DNA of 12,818 bases from an uncultured Candidatus Competibacteraceae bacterium (lineage in GTDB: Bacteria; Pseudomonadota; Gammaproteobacteria; Competibacterales; Competibacteraceae), in assembly GCA_937872125.1 (NCBI GenBank), contig CALMNY010000468.1, positions 1 to 12,818 of the forward strand. The letters are read 5' to 3'. Position numbers and translations under genes: made by a program. Under the pieces are notes generated by a model. That model made no database searches. It was not told the DNA's origin and saw only the letters and a list, made by a program, of their open reading frames with translations. This document shows positions 1 to 6,790 of the stretch, piece after piece (the first letter of the stretch is position 1; every line of letters starts with the position of its first letter).

Positions 1-932
1 ATACCTTGCAAGCCAACCTGGGCTACCGCTGCAACCAGTCCTGCACCCATTGCCATGTGGCGGCCAGTCCCCAGCGCACCGAAGCCATGGATCGGGAGAC
101 CATTGAACTGTTGCTGCGCTACCTGGCGGCGCGGAGGATCGCGACGCTGGACCTGACCGGGGGCGCGCCGGAGTTGAATCCCCATTTTCGCGAACTGGTC
201 AGCCGCGCTCGCGCGCAGGGCGTCCGGGTCATGGACCGCTGCAACCTGACGATCCTCAACGAACCGGGCCAGGAAGACCTGGCGGCGTTTCTGGCCGATC
301 AGGCGGTCGAAATCACTGCGTCCCTGCCCTGCTATCTGGAAGAGAACGTGGACCAGCAGCGCGGCAAGGGCGTGTTTGAATCCAGTCTGGCCGGTCTGCG
401 GCAACTCAACGCCCTGGGTTATGGCCAACCCGACAGCAGCCTGACGCTAAACCTGGTTTACAACCCGCTCGGCCCGGTGCTACCGCCCGATCAGGCCAAT
501 CTGGAAGCGGCGTATAAACACGAATTGGCGATCCGCTACGGGATCACGTTCAATCATCTGCTGGCTCTGGCCAACATGCCGATCCAGCGGTTCGGCAGCC
601 AACTGCTGTCCAAGGGGCAATTCCAGCCCTACATGGACCTGCTCAAGTCCGCGCACCGGGACGAGAACCTGGCGGCGGTGATGTGCCGGAATCTGATCTC
701 GGTGGACTGGCAGGGCTACGTCTACGACTGCGATTTCAACCAGATGCTGAACCTGCCGCTGGGCGCTAGCGGACCGGGCCGCATCCATCTGACCGAACTG
801 CTGGACCAGGAACTGACGGGCGCCCCCATCCGGGTCGCCGATCACTGTTACGGCTGCACCGCCGGCCAGGGCAGCAGTTGCGGCGGGGCGCTCGACGCCG
901 CCTCCGCGCCCCCCGCCAGGGCGGCGGCGTGA
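1..932 (+). CDS. arsS: Arsenosugar biosynthesis radical SAM protein ArsS (5' end outside window)
   Basis: This is a radical SAM enzyme of the ArsS family. Family knowledge: ArsS uses a 4Fe-4S cluster and S-adenosylmethionine to attach a 5'-deoxyadenosyl group to dimethylated trivalent arsenic, giving the precursor of arsenosugars. The sequence shows the cluster motif CNQSCTHC (CxxxCxxC) near the start, the family phrase LDLTGGAPELNPHF, DRCNLTILNEPGQEDLA, and the C-terminal cysteine-rich DHCYGCTAGQGSSCGGAL of the DUF3641 region. The open frame continues to the left edge (Thr-Leu-Gln before the first window ATG/TTG), so the true start is upstream and the N-terminal tens of residues are missing. 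A 16-base gap separates it from the next gene, consistent with an operon. Many ArsS homologues lie in genomes where arsenic chemistry is unproven, so the substrate is inferred from the family. Confidence 0.93.
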   Translation, partial: TLQANLGYRCNQSCTHCHVAASPQRTEAMDRETIELLLRYLAARRIATLDLTGGAPELNPHFRELVSRARAQGVRVMDRCNLTILNEPGQEDLAAFLADQAVEITASLPCYLEENVDQQRGKGVFESSLAGLRQLNALGYGQPDSSLTLNLVYNPLGPVLPPDQANLEAAYKHELAIRYGITFNHLLALANMPIQRFGSQLLSKGQFQPYMDLLKSAHRDENLAAVMCRNLISVDWQGYVYDCDFNQMLNLPLGASGPGRIHLTELLDQELTGAPIRVADHCYGCTAGQGSSCGGALDAASAPPARAAA

Positions 933-948
933 GGGCGGTAACCTGATC

Positions 949-1632
949 GTGCCCCGCCTTTCCATCATCCTGCCGGTCCTGAACGAGGAAGCGCACATCG
1001 TCGCCTGTTTGCACGTCCTGCAACCGCTGCGCGGACCGGAGAGCGAGCTGATCGTGGTGGACGGTGGCAGCCACGACCATACCGTGGCGCTGGCCGAGCC
1101 GCTGGCAGATCGGGTCATCGGCGGCTCGCGCGGGCGGGCGGCGCAGATGAACGCCGGCGCGGGGCAGGCCAGCGGCGTCATCCTCTGGTTCCTGCACGCC
1201 GACAGCCTGCCACCCCCGGATGCGGCTACCCTCATCCGCTCGGCCTTGGCCCAGCCGAACCGCCATTGGGGCCGATTCGACGTGCGGCTGTCCGGCCGTC
1301 ATCCGCTGCTGCGGGTGGTGGAAACCCTGATGAACTTGCGTTCCCGACTTACCGGCATCGCCACCGGCGATCAGGGTATTTTCGTGCGCCGGGAAGTCTT
1401 CGAGCGGGTGGGTGGCTATCCCGCCCTCGCGCTGATGGAGGACATCGCGCTCAGCCGCTTGCTGAAGCGCCACAGTCGGCCGGTCTGCCTGCGCCAGCGG
1501 CTGACAACGTCCAGCCGGCGCTGGGAATCCAACGGCATTCTGCGCACGATTCTGCTGATGTGGCGGCTGCGGCTGGCGTACTTTTTCGGCGCCGATCCCG
1601 ACCGGCTGGCCCGGATGTACTACCGCGCATGA
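949..1632 (+). CDS. TIGR04283-type arsenosugar biosynthesis glycosyltransferase (GT-A)
   Basis: This is a 227-residue family 2-like glycosyltransferase of the type found beside ArsS. Visible motifs are the nucleotide-binding N-terminus SIILPVLNEEAHI, the VVDGGSHDHT segment (the usual DGSSxDxT place), GRAAQMNAGA, the metal-site variant LWFLHADSLPP, and the acceptor/catalytic region GDQGIFVRREVF with LMEDIALSRLL. The C-terminal part is basic and hydrophobic (RTILLMWRLRLAYFFGADP) and may touch the membrane. The chosen start is GTG at 949, because the conserved beta-strand begins three codons later and a GAGGG stretch lies upstream at somewhat long spacing. The stop overlaps the ATG of the next gene (ATGA), pointing to translational coupling. 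Sugar donor and acceptor are not deducible; in arsenosugar clusters it is presumed to modify the ribosyl-arsenical. Confidence 0.9.
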   Translation: MPRLSIILPVLNEEAHIVACLHVLQPLRGPESELIVVDGGSHDHTVALAEPLADRVIGGSRGRAAQMNAGAGQASGVILWFLHADSLPPPDAATLIRSALAQPNRHWGRFDVRLSGRHPLLRVVETLMNLRSRLTGIATGDQGIFVRREVFERVGGYPALALMEDIALSRLLKRHSRPVCLRQRLTTSSRRWESNGILRTILLMWRLRLAYFFGADPDRLARMYYRA

Positions 1633-2267
1633 GCCTGAGTTTTCCCGACGCCCGGCTGCTGATCTTTGCCAAGGCTCCGGTTCCCGGTCGGGTCAAGACC
1701 CGGCTGGCGGGACAGCTCGGCACGCGCGGCGCGGCGACGCTGTATCAAAAGCTGCTGCGCCGGACCGTGCGTATCGCCTGCAACGCCCGGCTGTGCCCGA
1801 TTGAACTGTGGTGCGCGCCGGATGCCGCGCATGGCTTCTTTGTCGCCTGCCGGCGGGAGTACGGGATAATGTTGCGCCGACAATGCGCGGGCGATCTGGG
1901 TCGGCGCATGAATCACGCCCTGAACCAGACCCTGGCCGCCGGCCATCCGGCGGTGCTGATCGGCGGCGATTGTGCGTCGCTGGGAGAAGCAGAACTGCGA
2001 ACCGCGTTCGGCCTGTTGGCCGCTGGTCACGAAGCGGTGCTGGGACCGGCGGCGGATGGCGGTTACGTGCTGATCGGCCTGAATCGGCCCGGTCCGGCGC
2101 TGTTCCGGGACATCGCCTGGAGCACGCCGATGGTGCTGGCGGCGACCCGCCGACGACTGCGGCGGGCTGGAATAAGCTGGGCCGAGCTGCCGCCCGGCTG
2201 GGACGTGGACACGCCGGCGGACCTGCGGCGACTGCGGCAATCCAGTTCGCCGGCCGCTCAAACCTGA
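1629..2267 (+). CDS. TIGR04282/DUF2064-type glycosyltransferase of the arsenosugar cluster
   Basis: This 212-residue protein has the DUF2064 fold, a GT-A/nucleotidyltransferase-like Rossmann domain. Evidence is the N-terminal LLIFAKAPVPGRVKTRLAG, with its nucleotide-binding KTRL signature; the central LIGGDCASL, where most relatives have a Pro after Cys; LGPAADGGYVLIGLN; the IAWSTPMV segment; and the C-terminal PPGWDVDTPADLRRL. The ATG at 1629 overlaps the preceding stop by ATGA and places the conserved strand nine residues in. The frame stays open upstream to 1266, but that part overlaps the previous gene and lacks family features, so the long start was not used. Pairing of TIGR04283 and TIGR04282 proteins directly after ArsS is the standard neighbourhood. 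The exact reaction is unproven. Confidence 0.9.
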   Translation: MSLSFPDARLLIFAKAPVPGRVKTRLAGQLGTRGAATLYQKLLRRTVRIACNARLCPIELWCAPDAAHGFFVACRREYGIMLRRQCAGDLGRRMNHALNQTLAAGHPAVLIGGDCASLGEAELRTAFGLLAAGHEAVLGPAADGGYVLIGLNRPGPALFRDIAWSTPMVLAATRRRLRRAGISWAELPPGWDVDTPADLRRLRQSSSPAAQT

Positions 2268-2299
2268 TTCCCGACATCCAGAGGTTGAAACCTGATCCC

Positions 2300-4447
2300 A
2301 TGAACCCGCGCAAACTCCTGCTTCTTCTCGCGCTCGGCCTGTTGGTCGGCGCGTTCTTTGTTTTCGACCTGGGGCGGTTTTTCAGCCTGGACTATTTCAA
2401 GTCCCAGCAAGCCGCCATCGAAACCTGGCGAGCGGCGCATCCCGGTCTGACGGCAGGGCTGTTCTTCGCCGGTTACGTCGCCGTCACCGGCTTGTCCCTG
2501 CCCGGCGCGGCGGTCATGACTCTGGTGGCGGGTGCGATTTTCGGCCTGCTGTGGGGCACGGTCATCGTCTCCTTCGCCTCGACCCTCGGCGCGACCCTGG
2601 CCTTCCTCGCCGCCCGCTTCGTGCTGCGTGACTGGGTGCAGGGAAAATTCGGGGAGAAGCTGAAAGCGATCAACGCCGGGATGGCGAAGGAGGGCGGTTT
2701 ATACCTGTTCACCCTGCGGCTGATTCCGATTTTCCCCTTCTTCATCATCAACCTGCTGATGGGCCTCACGCCGATCCGCACCTGGACCTTTTACTGGGTC
2801 AGCCAGATCGGCATGTTGGCCGGTACCCTGGTCTACGTGAACGCCGGCACCCAACTGGCAAAAATTGACTCGCTGCACGGCATTTTGTCAGCCGAACTGC
2901 TCGCCTCCTTCGCCCTGCTGGGCGTCTTTCCCCTGATCGCCAAAAAAATCGTGGCGGTGGTCAAAGCACGGCGGGTGTACGCGAAGTGGCCAAAGCCGAA
3001 ACGGTTCGACCGCAACCTGGTGGTGATCGGCGCCGGTTCGGCGGGGCTGGTGACCGCCTACATCGCGGCGGCGGTCAAGGCGAAGGTCACGCTGATCGAA
3101 AAACACCGGATGGGCGGCGACTGCCTGAACACCGGCTGCGTGCCGTCCAAGGCGCTGATCCGTTCCGCCAAGTTGCTCTCCCACATCCGCCGCTCCCCCG
3201 AATTCGGCATCCGTCAGGCCGAAGCCGAGTTCGAATTTGCCGAGGTCATGGAGCGGGTGCAACGGGTCATCCGTGAAGTCGCGCCCCACGATTCGGTGGA
3301 GCGCTATACCGGACTCGGCGTGGAGGTGATCGAAGGCGCGGCGAAAATCACTTCACCCTGGACAGTGGATGTCACTACTGCCGAGGGCACGCGAACCCTG
3401 ACCACCCGGAGCATCGTCATTGCCGCCGGCGCCCGGCCGTTCGTGCCGCCGATTCCGGGCTTGGAGGAGGTCGGCTATCTGACTTCGGACACCGTCTGGA
3501 ACCTCCGCACGTTGCCGAAGCGCCTCATCGTGTTGGGCGGCGGCCCCATCGGCTCGGAACTGACCCAGACCTTTGCCCGGCTCGGCAGCCAGGTCACGCA
3601 GGTCGAGATGGCCCCGCGCATTCTGATTCGGGAAGACTCGGAGGTCTCGGAACTGGTGACGCAGCGGTTTCGCGCCGAAGGCATCGCGGTGTTGGTCAAC
3701 CACAAGGCGAAGCGGTTTACGGTGGAGAACGGCGAAAAGGTCTTGATTGCCGAACACGACGGTTCGGACGTGCGCATTCCCTTCGATGCGGTGCTGGTCG
3801 CGGTCGGGCGAGTGGCGAACACGACCGGCTACGGGTTGGAGGAACTGGGCATCCCCACGACGCCTGCCCGCACTGTGGAAACCAATGAATTTCTGCAAAC
3901 CCGCTATCCCAACATCTACGCCGCTGGTGATGTGGCCGGGCCGTTCCAGTTCACCCACACCGCCGCTCATCAGGCGTGGTATGCGTCGGTCAACGCGCTA
4001 TTTGCTCCGTTCAAGATGTTCAAGGCGGATTATTCAGTCATTCCCTGGTCCACCTTCGTTGATCCCGAAGTGGCGCGGGTGGGGTTAAACGAGCAGGAAG
4101 CGCGGGACAGGGGCATCCCGCATGAGGTGACGGTGTACGGCCTCGACGATCTGGACCGCGCCATCGCCGATGGGGAAGCGCACGGTTTCGTCAAGGTGCT
4201 GACCGTGCCCGGCAAGGACCGAATTCTCGGCGCGACCATCGTGGGCGAACACGCCGGTGACCTGCTGGCCGAGTACGTGCTGGCCATGCGCCACGGCATC
4301 GGGCTGAACAAAATCCTGAGCACGATTCACATTTATCCCACGCTGGCGGAAGCGAACAAGTATGCCGCCGGCGTTTGGAAGAAAGCGCACACCCCCAAAA
4401 AGCTACTGGCCTGGGTGGAACGCTTTCACGGCTGGCGGCGGGGATAA
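2300..4447 (+). CDS. TVP38/TMEM64 membrane domain fused to FAD-dependent disulfide oxidoreductase
   Basis: This 715-residue two-domain protein starts with a TVP38/TMEM64 (SNARE-associated/DedA-like) membrane domain at about residues 1-225. It has a hydrophobic N-terminal helix, LPGAAVMTLVAGAIFGLLWG, and the family stretch TLRLIPIFPFFIINLLMG. A dihydrolipoamide-dehydrogenase/mercuric-reductase-like domain follows from about residue 238. It shows the FAD motif VVIGAGSAGL, the redox-active pair C275/C280 in GGDCLNTGCVPSK, the NAD(P) motif VLGGGPIGSELTQTFARLG, and AAGDVAG. At the C-terminal active site the usual HPT-x-x-E is YPTLAE, so Tyr679 replaces the general-base His while Glu684 is kept. 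MerA also has Tyr there, but the terminal vicinal Cys pair of MerA and an NmerA domain are absent, so mercury reduction should not be assumed. ATG 2300 was chosen because the membrane domain begins there. It probably tethers an electron-transfer domain to the inner membrane in the arsenosugar cassette; the substrate is unknown. Confidence 0.88.
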   Translation: MNPRKLLLLLALGLLVGAFFVFDLGRFFSLDYFKSQQAAIETWRAAHPGLTAGLFFAGYVAVTGLSLPGAAVMTLVAGAIFGLLWGTVIVSFASTLGATLAFLAARFVLRDWVQGKFGEKLKAINAGMAKEGGLYLFTLRLIPIFPFFIINLLMGLTPIRTWTFYWVSQIGMLAGTLVYVNAGTQLAKIDSLHGILSAELLASFALLGVFPLIAKKIVAVVKARRVYAKWPKPKRFDRNLVVIGAGSAGLVTAYIAAAVKAKVTLIEKHRMGGDCLNTGCVPSKALIRSAKLLSHIRRSPEFGIRQAEAEFEFAEVMERVQRVIREVAPHDSVERYTGLGVEVIEGAAKITSPWTVDVTTAEGTRTLTTRSIVIAAGARPFVPPIPGLEEVGYLTSDTVWNLRTLPKRLIVLGGGPIGSELTQTFARLGSQVTQVEMAPRILIREDSEVSELVTQRFRAEGIAVLVNHKAKRFTVENGEKVLIAEHDGSDVRIPFDAVLVAVGRVANTTGYGLEELGIPTTPARTVETNEFLQTRYPNIYAAGDVAGPFQFTHTAAHQAWYASVNALFAPFKMFKADYSVIPWSTFVDPEVARVGLNEQEARDRGIPHEVTVYGLDDLDRAIADGEAHGFVKVLTVPGKDRILGATIVGEHAGDLLAEYVLAMRHGIGLNKILSTIHIYPTLAEANKYAAGVWKKAHTPKKLLAWVERFHGWRRG

Positions 4448-4522
4448 GCGATAAAACTACACCTTGAGTTGGGCTAAACACGGTTCGCCACTGGCGCTGA
4501 AGGAGCCTGAAACGCGTCGGGC

Positions 4523-4548
4523 CAAGTCAATCGGACTTGAATTGACTT
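4523..4548. repeat. Two overlapping inverted repeats in the leader of the aspS-gatC operon
   Basis: The 208-base gap between the oxidoreductase and aspS contains two inverted repeats sharing one arm. CAAGTC (4523-4528) pairs with GACTTG (4534-4539) over a 5-base loop. AAGTCAAT (4524-4531) pairs perfectly with ATTGACTT (4541-4548) over a 9-base loop. The two hairpins exclude each other. The second overlaps a -10-like TAAAAT (4548-4553), and a TTGACT lies in its right arm. No T-run follows, so an intrinsic terminator is unlikely; an operator or a folded leader is possible. A perfect palindrome, CAGCACTGCTG (4554-4564), lies just downstream. I see no convincing -35/-10 pair with normal spacing, no T-box and no gene in the rest of the gap. 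Confidence 0.4.
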
Positions 4549-4655
4549 AAAATCAGCACTGCTGGAGCCATAACCCCATGTCCATGCCCAGGATTTGACC
4601 CGCTTTCCCAGGCGGACAACGTAGAATAACAGTTTGAATAGAAAGGACTTTTCTC

Positions 4656-6776
4656 ATGCTTTTTTCCCAACGTATCTTTTGCGGGCGACTGACTCCGCAG
4701 GATGTCGGCCGCCAGGTGCTGCTGGCCGGCTGGGTAGACGCCTTCCGCGATCACGGCGGTCTGCTGTTTATCCATCTGCGCGACCTGAGCGGCATCCTGC
4801 AGATCGTCTTCAGCCCGGAAGTTTCCCCGCCCGAAGTCTGCCAGCAGGCGGCCGCCTTGCGCGCCGAATATTGCATCGCAGTCCGGGGCGAGGTGAAAAA
4901 CCGGCTGCCCGGCGCCGAAAACCCCCACATCGAAACCGGCGCCATTGAAGTCGTGGTCACGGAACTGACCGTACTGGCCGAATCCGAGGCGCCGCCGTTC
5001 GCCATTTCCGATAAAGCCATGGTGGCCGGCGCGGTTTCCACCGGCGCCGACCATGTGGCCGAGGAGCTGCGACTCCAGTACCGCTATCTCGATATCCGCC
5101 GGCCAGCGATGCGGGACAATCTGATCGCCCGGCACCGCATCTTTCAGTGCGTCCGGGAATTTCTCGACGCGCGGGGCTTTTTCGAAATCGAAACCCCGGT
5201 ATTGACCATGAGCACCCCCGAGGGGGCGCGCGATTACCTGGTGCCCAGCCGCGTCCATCCGCAGAATTTTTACGCCCTGCCCCAGTCGCCGCAGCTCTTC
5301 AAACAATTGCTGATGATCGGCGGCATCGAACGCTACTTCCAGATGGCCCGCTGCTTCCGCGACGAAGACCTGCGCCCCAACCGGCAACCGGAATTTACCC
5401 AGCTCGACCTGGAAGCGTCCTTTATTGACGAAGAATTTATCTACGAGCTGATCGAAGAACTGACCGTCCGGATGTTCGCGATCGGCGGGATTACCCTGCC
5501 CCGGCCCTTCCCCCGCATGAGCCATGCCGAAGCCATCGACACCACCGGGTCCGACCGTCCCGATCTGCGCTTCGGCCTGCGCTTTGTTGAGGTGACGGAC
5601 CTGTTTTCGCAAACGAATTACTCGATCTTCCGCCAGATTCTGCAGCGCGGCGGCTGCATCAAGGGCATCAACCTCAAGGGCCAGTCCGATCAGCTCAGCA
5701 AGAATGTCCTGCAAAATGAATACGCCAAGGACATCGCACCGTCGTTCGGCGCCAAGGGCATGACCTGGATGCGAGCCGAGAGCGGCAAGCTGGAATCCAA
5801 CATCGTGCAGTTTTTCAGTGAAGCCGAACTGGAGGGACTGCGCCAGCGATTCGAGGTTACCGACGGGGACGTGCTGATCATGGTCGCCGATCCGTCGTAT
5901 GCCATCGTCACCTCGGCGCTCGGCCATCTGCGCCTGCACCTGGCGCATCGCCTCGGGCTGATTCCAGCCAACACGTTCCATCCGGTCTGGATCACCGAGT
6001 TTCCGCTGTTCGAGGCGACCGAAGACGGTGGCATGACCTCCAGCCACCATCCGTTTACCGCGCCCGACCGCACCGATTTCGATCCGAAAAATAGCGAAGA
6101 ATTGCTGGCGCTGCGCTCGCGGTCCTACGATCTGGTCATGAACGGCGAGGAACTGGGCGGCGGCAGCATCCGCATCAACCATCGCGACGTGCAGCGCAAG
6201 ATTTTCGCTGCCCTGGGCCTGACTGAAGAAGAAACCCGGGAAAAATTCGGCTTCTTCCTGCGGGCGTTCGATTTCGGCGCGCCTCCGCATGGCGGCCTGG
6301 CGCTCGGCATGGATCGCACCGTATCCATGATTTTGCAGACCTCGTCCATCCGCGAAGTCATCGCCTTCCCCAAAAACCGCAGCGCGGCCTGTCCGCTGAC
6401 CGGCGCGCCGTCCCGGGTCGCCCGCGAGCAACTGGCCGAACTGGGACTGCTGGATCTCGGCGGCCAGACCGGGTTGCCCGGCGCCGCCGAAAAGGAGAAC
6501 CCGATCGATCATCTGTCCTGGGTCTCGCGCATCGGCCTTTCCGCTGAAGAGCGGCCGGTGATGGAAGCGATTTTGCTCCAGGCCCAACAACTGGCGACGC
6601 GGGTGGCTGAAACCGCAGGAGAGGCAGAACCGATCCGCACCGTCGTCCCGGCCGCCAACCGCATGCGCCCGGGGACGGAGGAGCAGCGCTCGGCGCTGGC
6701 CGAAACCGGCCAACTGCTCAAGAGCGCCCCCGCCATCAAGGGGAATTACTTTAAAGTCGCCAGCATTCTGGAATAA
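4656..6776 (+). CDS. aspS: Non-discriminating-type aspartyl-tRNA synthetase with fused C-terminal GatC domain
   Basis: This 706-residue protein has a complete bacterial AspRS followed by a GatC-like tail. Seen: an OB-fold anticodon-binding domain (about 1-105), the class II catalytic core with LTMSTPEGARDYLVP (183-197), LPQSPQLFKQ, motif 2 RCFRDEDLRPNRQPEFTQLD (232-251), a GAD insertion domain (about 290-420) and motif 3 GLALGMDR (547-554). His33 and Gly86 occupy the positions (P. aeruginosa 31 and 81) that in known AspRSs mark charging of both tRNA-Asp and tRNA-Asn; E. coli has Leu and Lys. Standard AspRS is about 590 residues; here residues 615-706 resemble GatC (IDHLSWVSRIGLSAEE and GNYFKVASILE). 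The SD AAGGA (4643-4647) is 8 bases before the ATG. gatA starts 14 bases after the stop, so the three genes form an operon. The AspRS call is near certain and the GatC domain very likely. Confidence 0.96.
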   Translation: MLFSQRIFCGRLTPQDVGRQVLLAGWVDAFRDHGGLLFIHLRDLSGILQIVFSPEVSPPEVCQQAAALRAEYCIAVRGEVKNRLPGAENPHIETGAIEVVVTELTVLAESEAPPFAISDKAMVAGAVSTGADHVAEELRLQYRYLDIRRPAMRDNLIARHRIFQCVREFLDARGFFEIETPVLTMSTPEGARDYLVPSRVHPQNFYALPQSPQLFKQLLMIGGIERYFQMARCFRDEDLRPNRQPEFTQLDLEASFIDEEFIYELIEELTVRMFAIGGITLPRPFPRMSHAEAIDTTGSDRPDLRFGLRFVEVTDLFSQTNYSIFRQILQRGGCIKGINLKGQSDQLSKNVLQNEYAKDIAPSFGAKGMTWMRAESGKLESNIVQFFSEAELEGLRQRFEVTDGDVLIMVADPSYAIVTSALGHLRLHLAHRLGLIPANTFHPVWITEFPLFEATEDGGMTSSHHPFTAPDRTDFDPKNSEELLALRSRSYDLVMNGEELGGGSIRINHRDVQRKIFAALGLTEEETREKFGFFLRAFDFGAPPHGGLALGMDRTVSMILQTSSIREVIAFPKNRSAACPLTGAPSRVAREQLAELGLLDLGGQTGLPGAAEKENPIDHLSWVSRIGLSAEERPVMEAILLQAQQLATRVAETAGEAEPIRTVVPAANRMRPGTEEQRSALAETGQLLKSAPAIKGNYFKVASILE
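6498..6773 (+). other. gatC: GatC-like domain within the AspRS fusion
   Basis: Residues 615-706 of the fusion have the size and order of a free GatC (about 95 residues). They begin with a helix IDHLSWVSRIGLSAEER (family form: hxHLARLxLSEEE), continue with a second helix ending QQLATRV, then a linker with NRMRPGTEEQ in the place of the NxxReD segment. They end with LLKSAPAIKGNYFKVASILE, matching the GatC tail 'xxNAPexxxgyFxVPkVlE'. In GatCAB, GatC wraps around the GatA-GatB interface. Fusing it to AspRS would covalently attach the synthetase to the amidotransferase. There is no separate gatC start or stop in this frame. Assignment is by motif recognition only. Confidence 0.85.
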
Positions 6777-6790
6777 AGGATCACCCGTTC

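Noticed and set aside
1266..1628. Upstream extension of the DUF2064 gene to 1266
   Set aside because: The extension overlaps the conserved 3' part of the TIGR04283 gene and lacks family motifs; the ATG at 1629 with its ATGA overlap fits the family N-terminus.
1808..2299. Upstream extension of the TVP38-oxidoreductase frame to 1808
   Set aside because: The extra 164 residues are an out-of-frame reading of the DUF2064 gene; the hydrophobic N-terminus of TVP38 begins at ATG 2300.
2300..4447. Mercuric reductase (MerA) annotation for the oxidoreductase
   Set aside because: The redox Cys pair and the Tyr resemble MerA, but the C-terminal Cys-Cys pair and the NmerA domain are absent, and no mer genes are nearby.
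4595..4627. Sigma-70 promoter TTGACC (4595-4600) with TAGAAT (4622-4627)
   Set aside because: Each box is good, but the spacer is 21 bases, outside the normal 16-19; not annotated.
4527..6713. A 728-codon open frame on the minus strand opposite aspS
   Set aside because: It mirrors the aspS codons in GC-rich DNA, has no recognisable domain and a low-complexity His/Gly/Gln/Arg-rich translation, and the plus strand encodes a clear AspRS.
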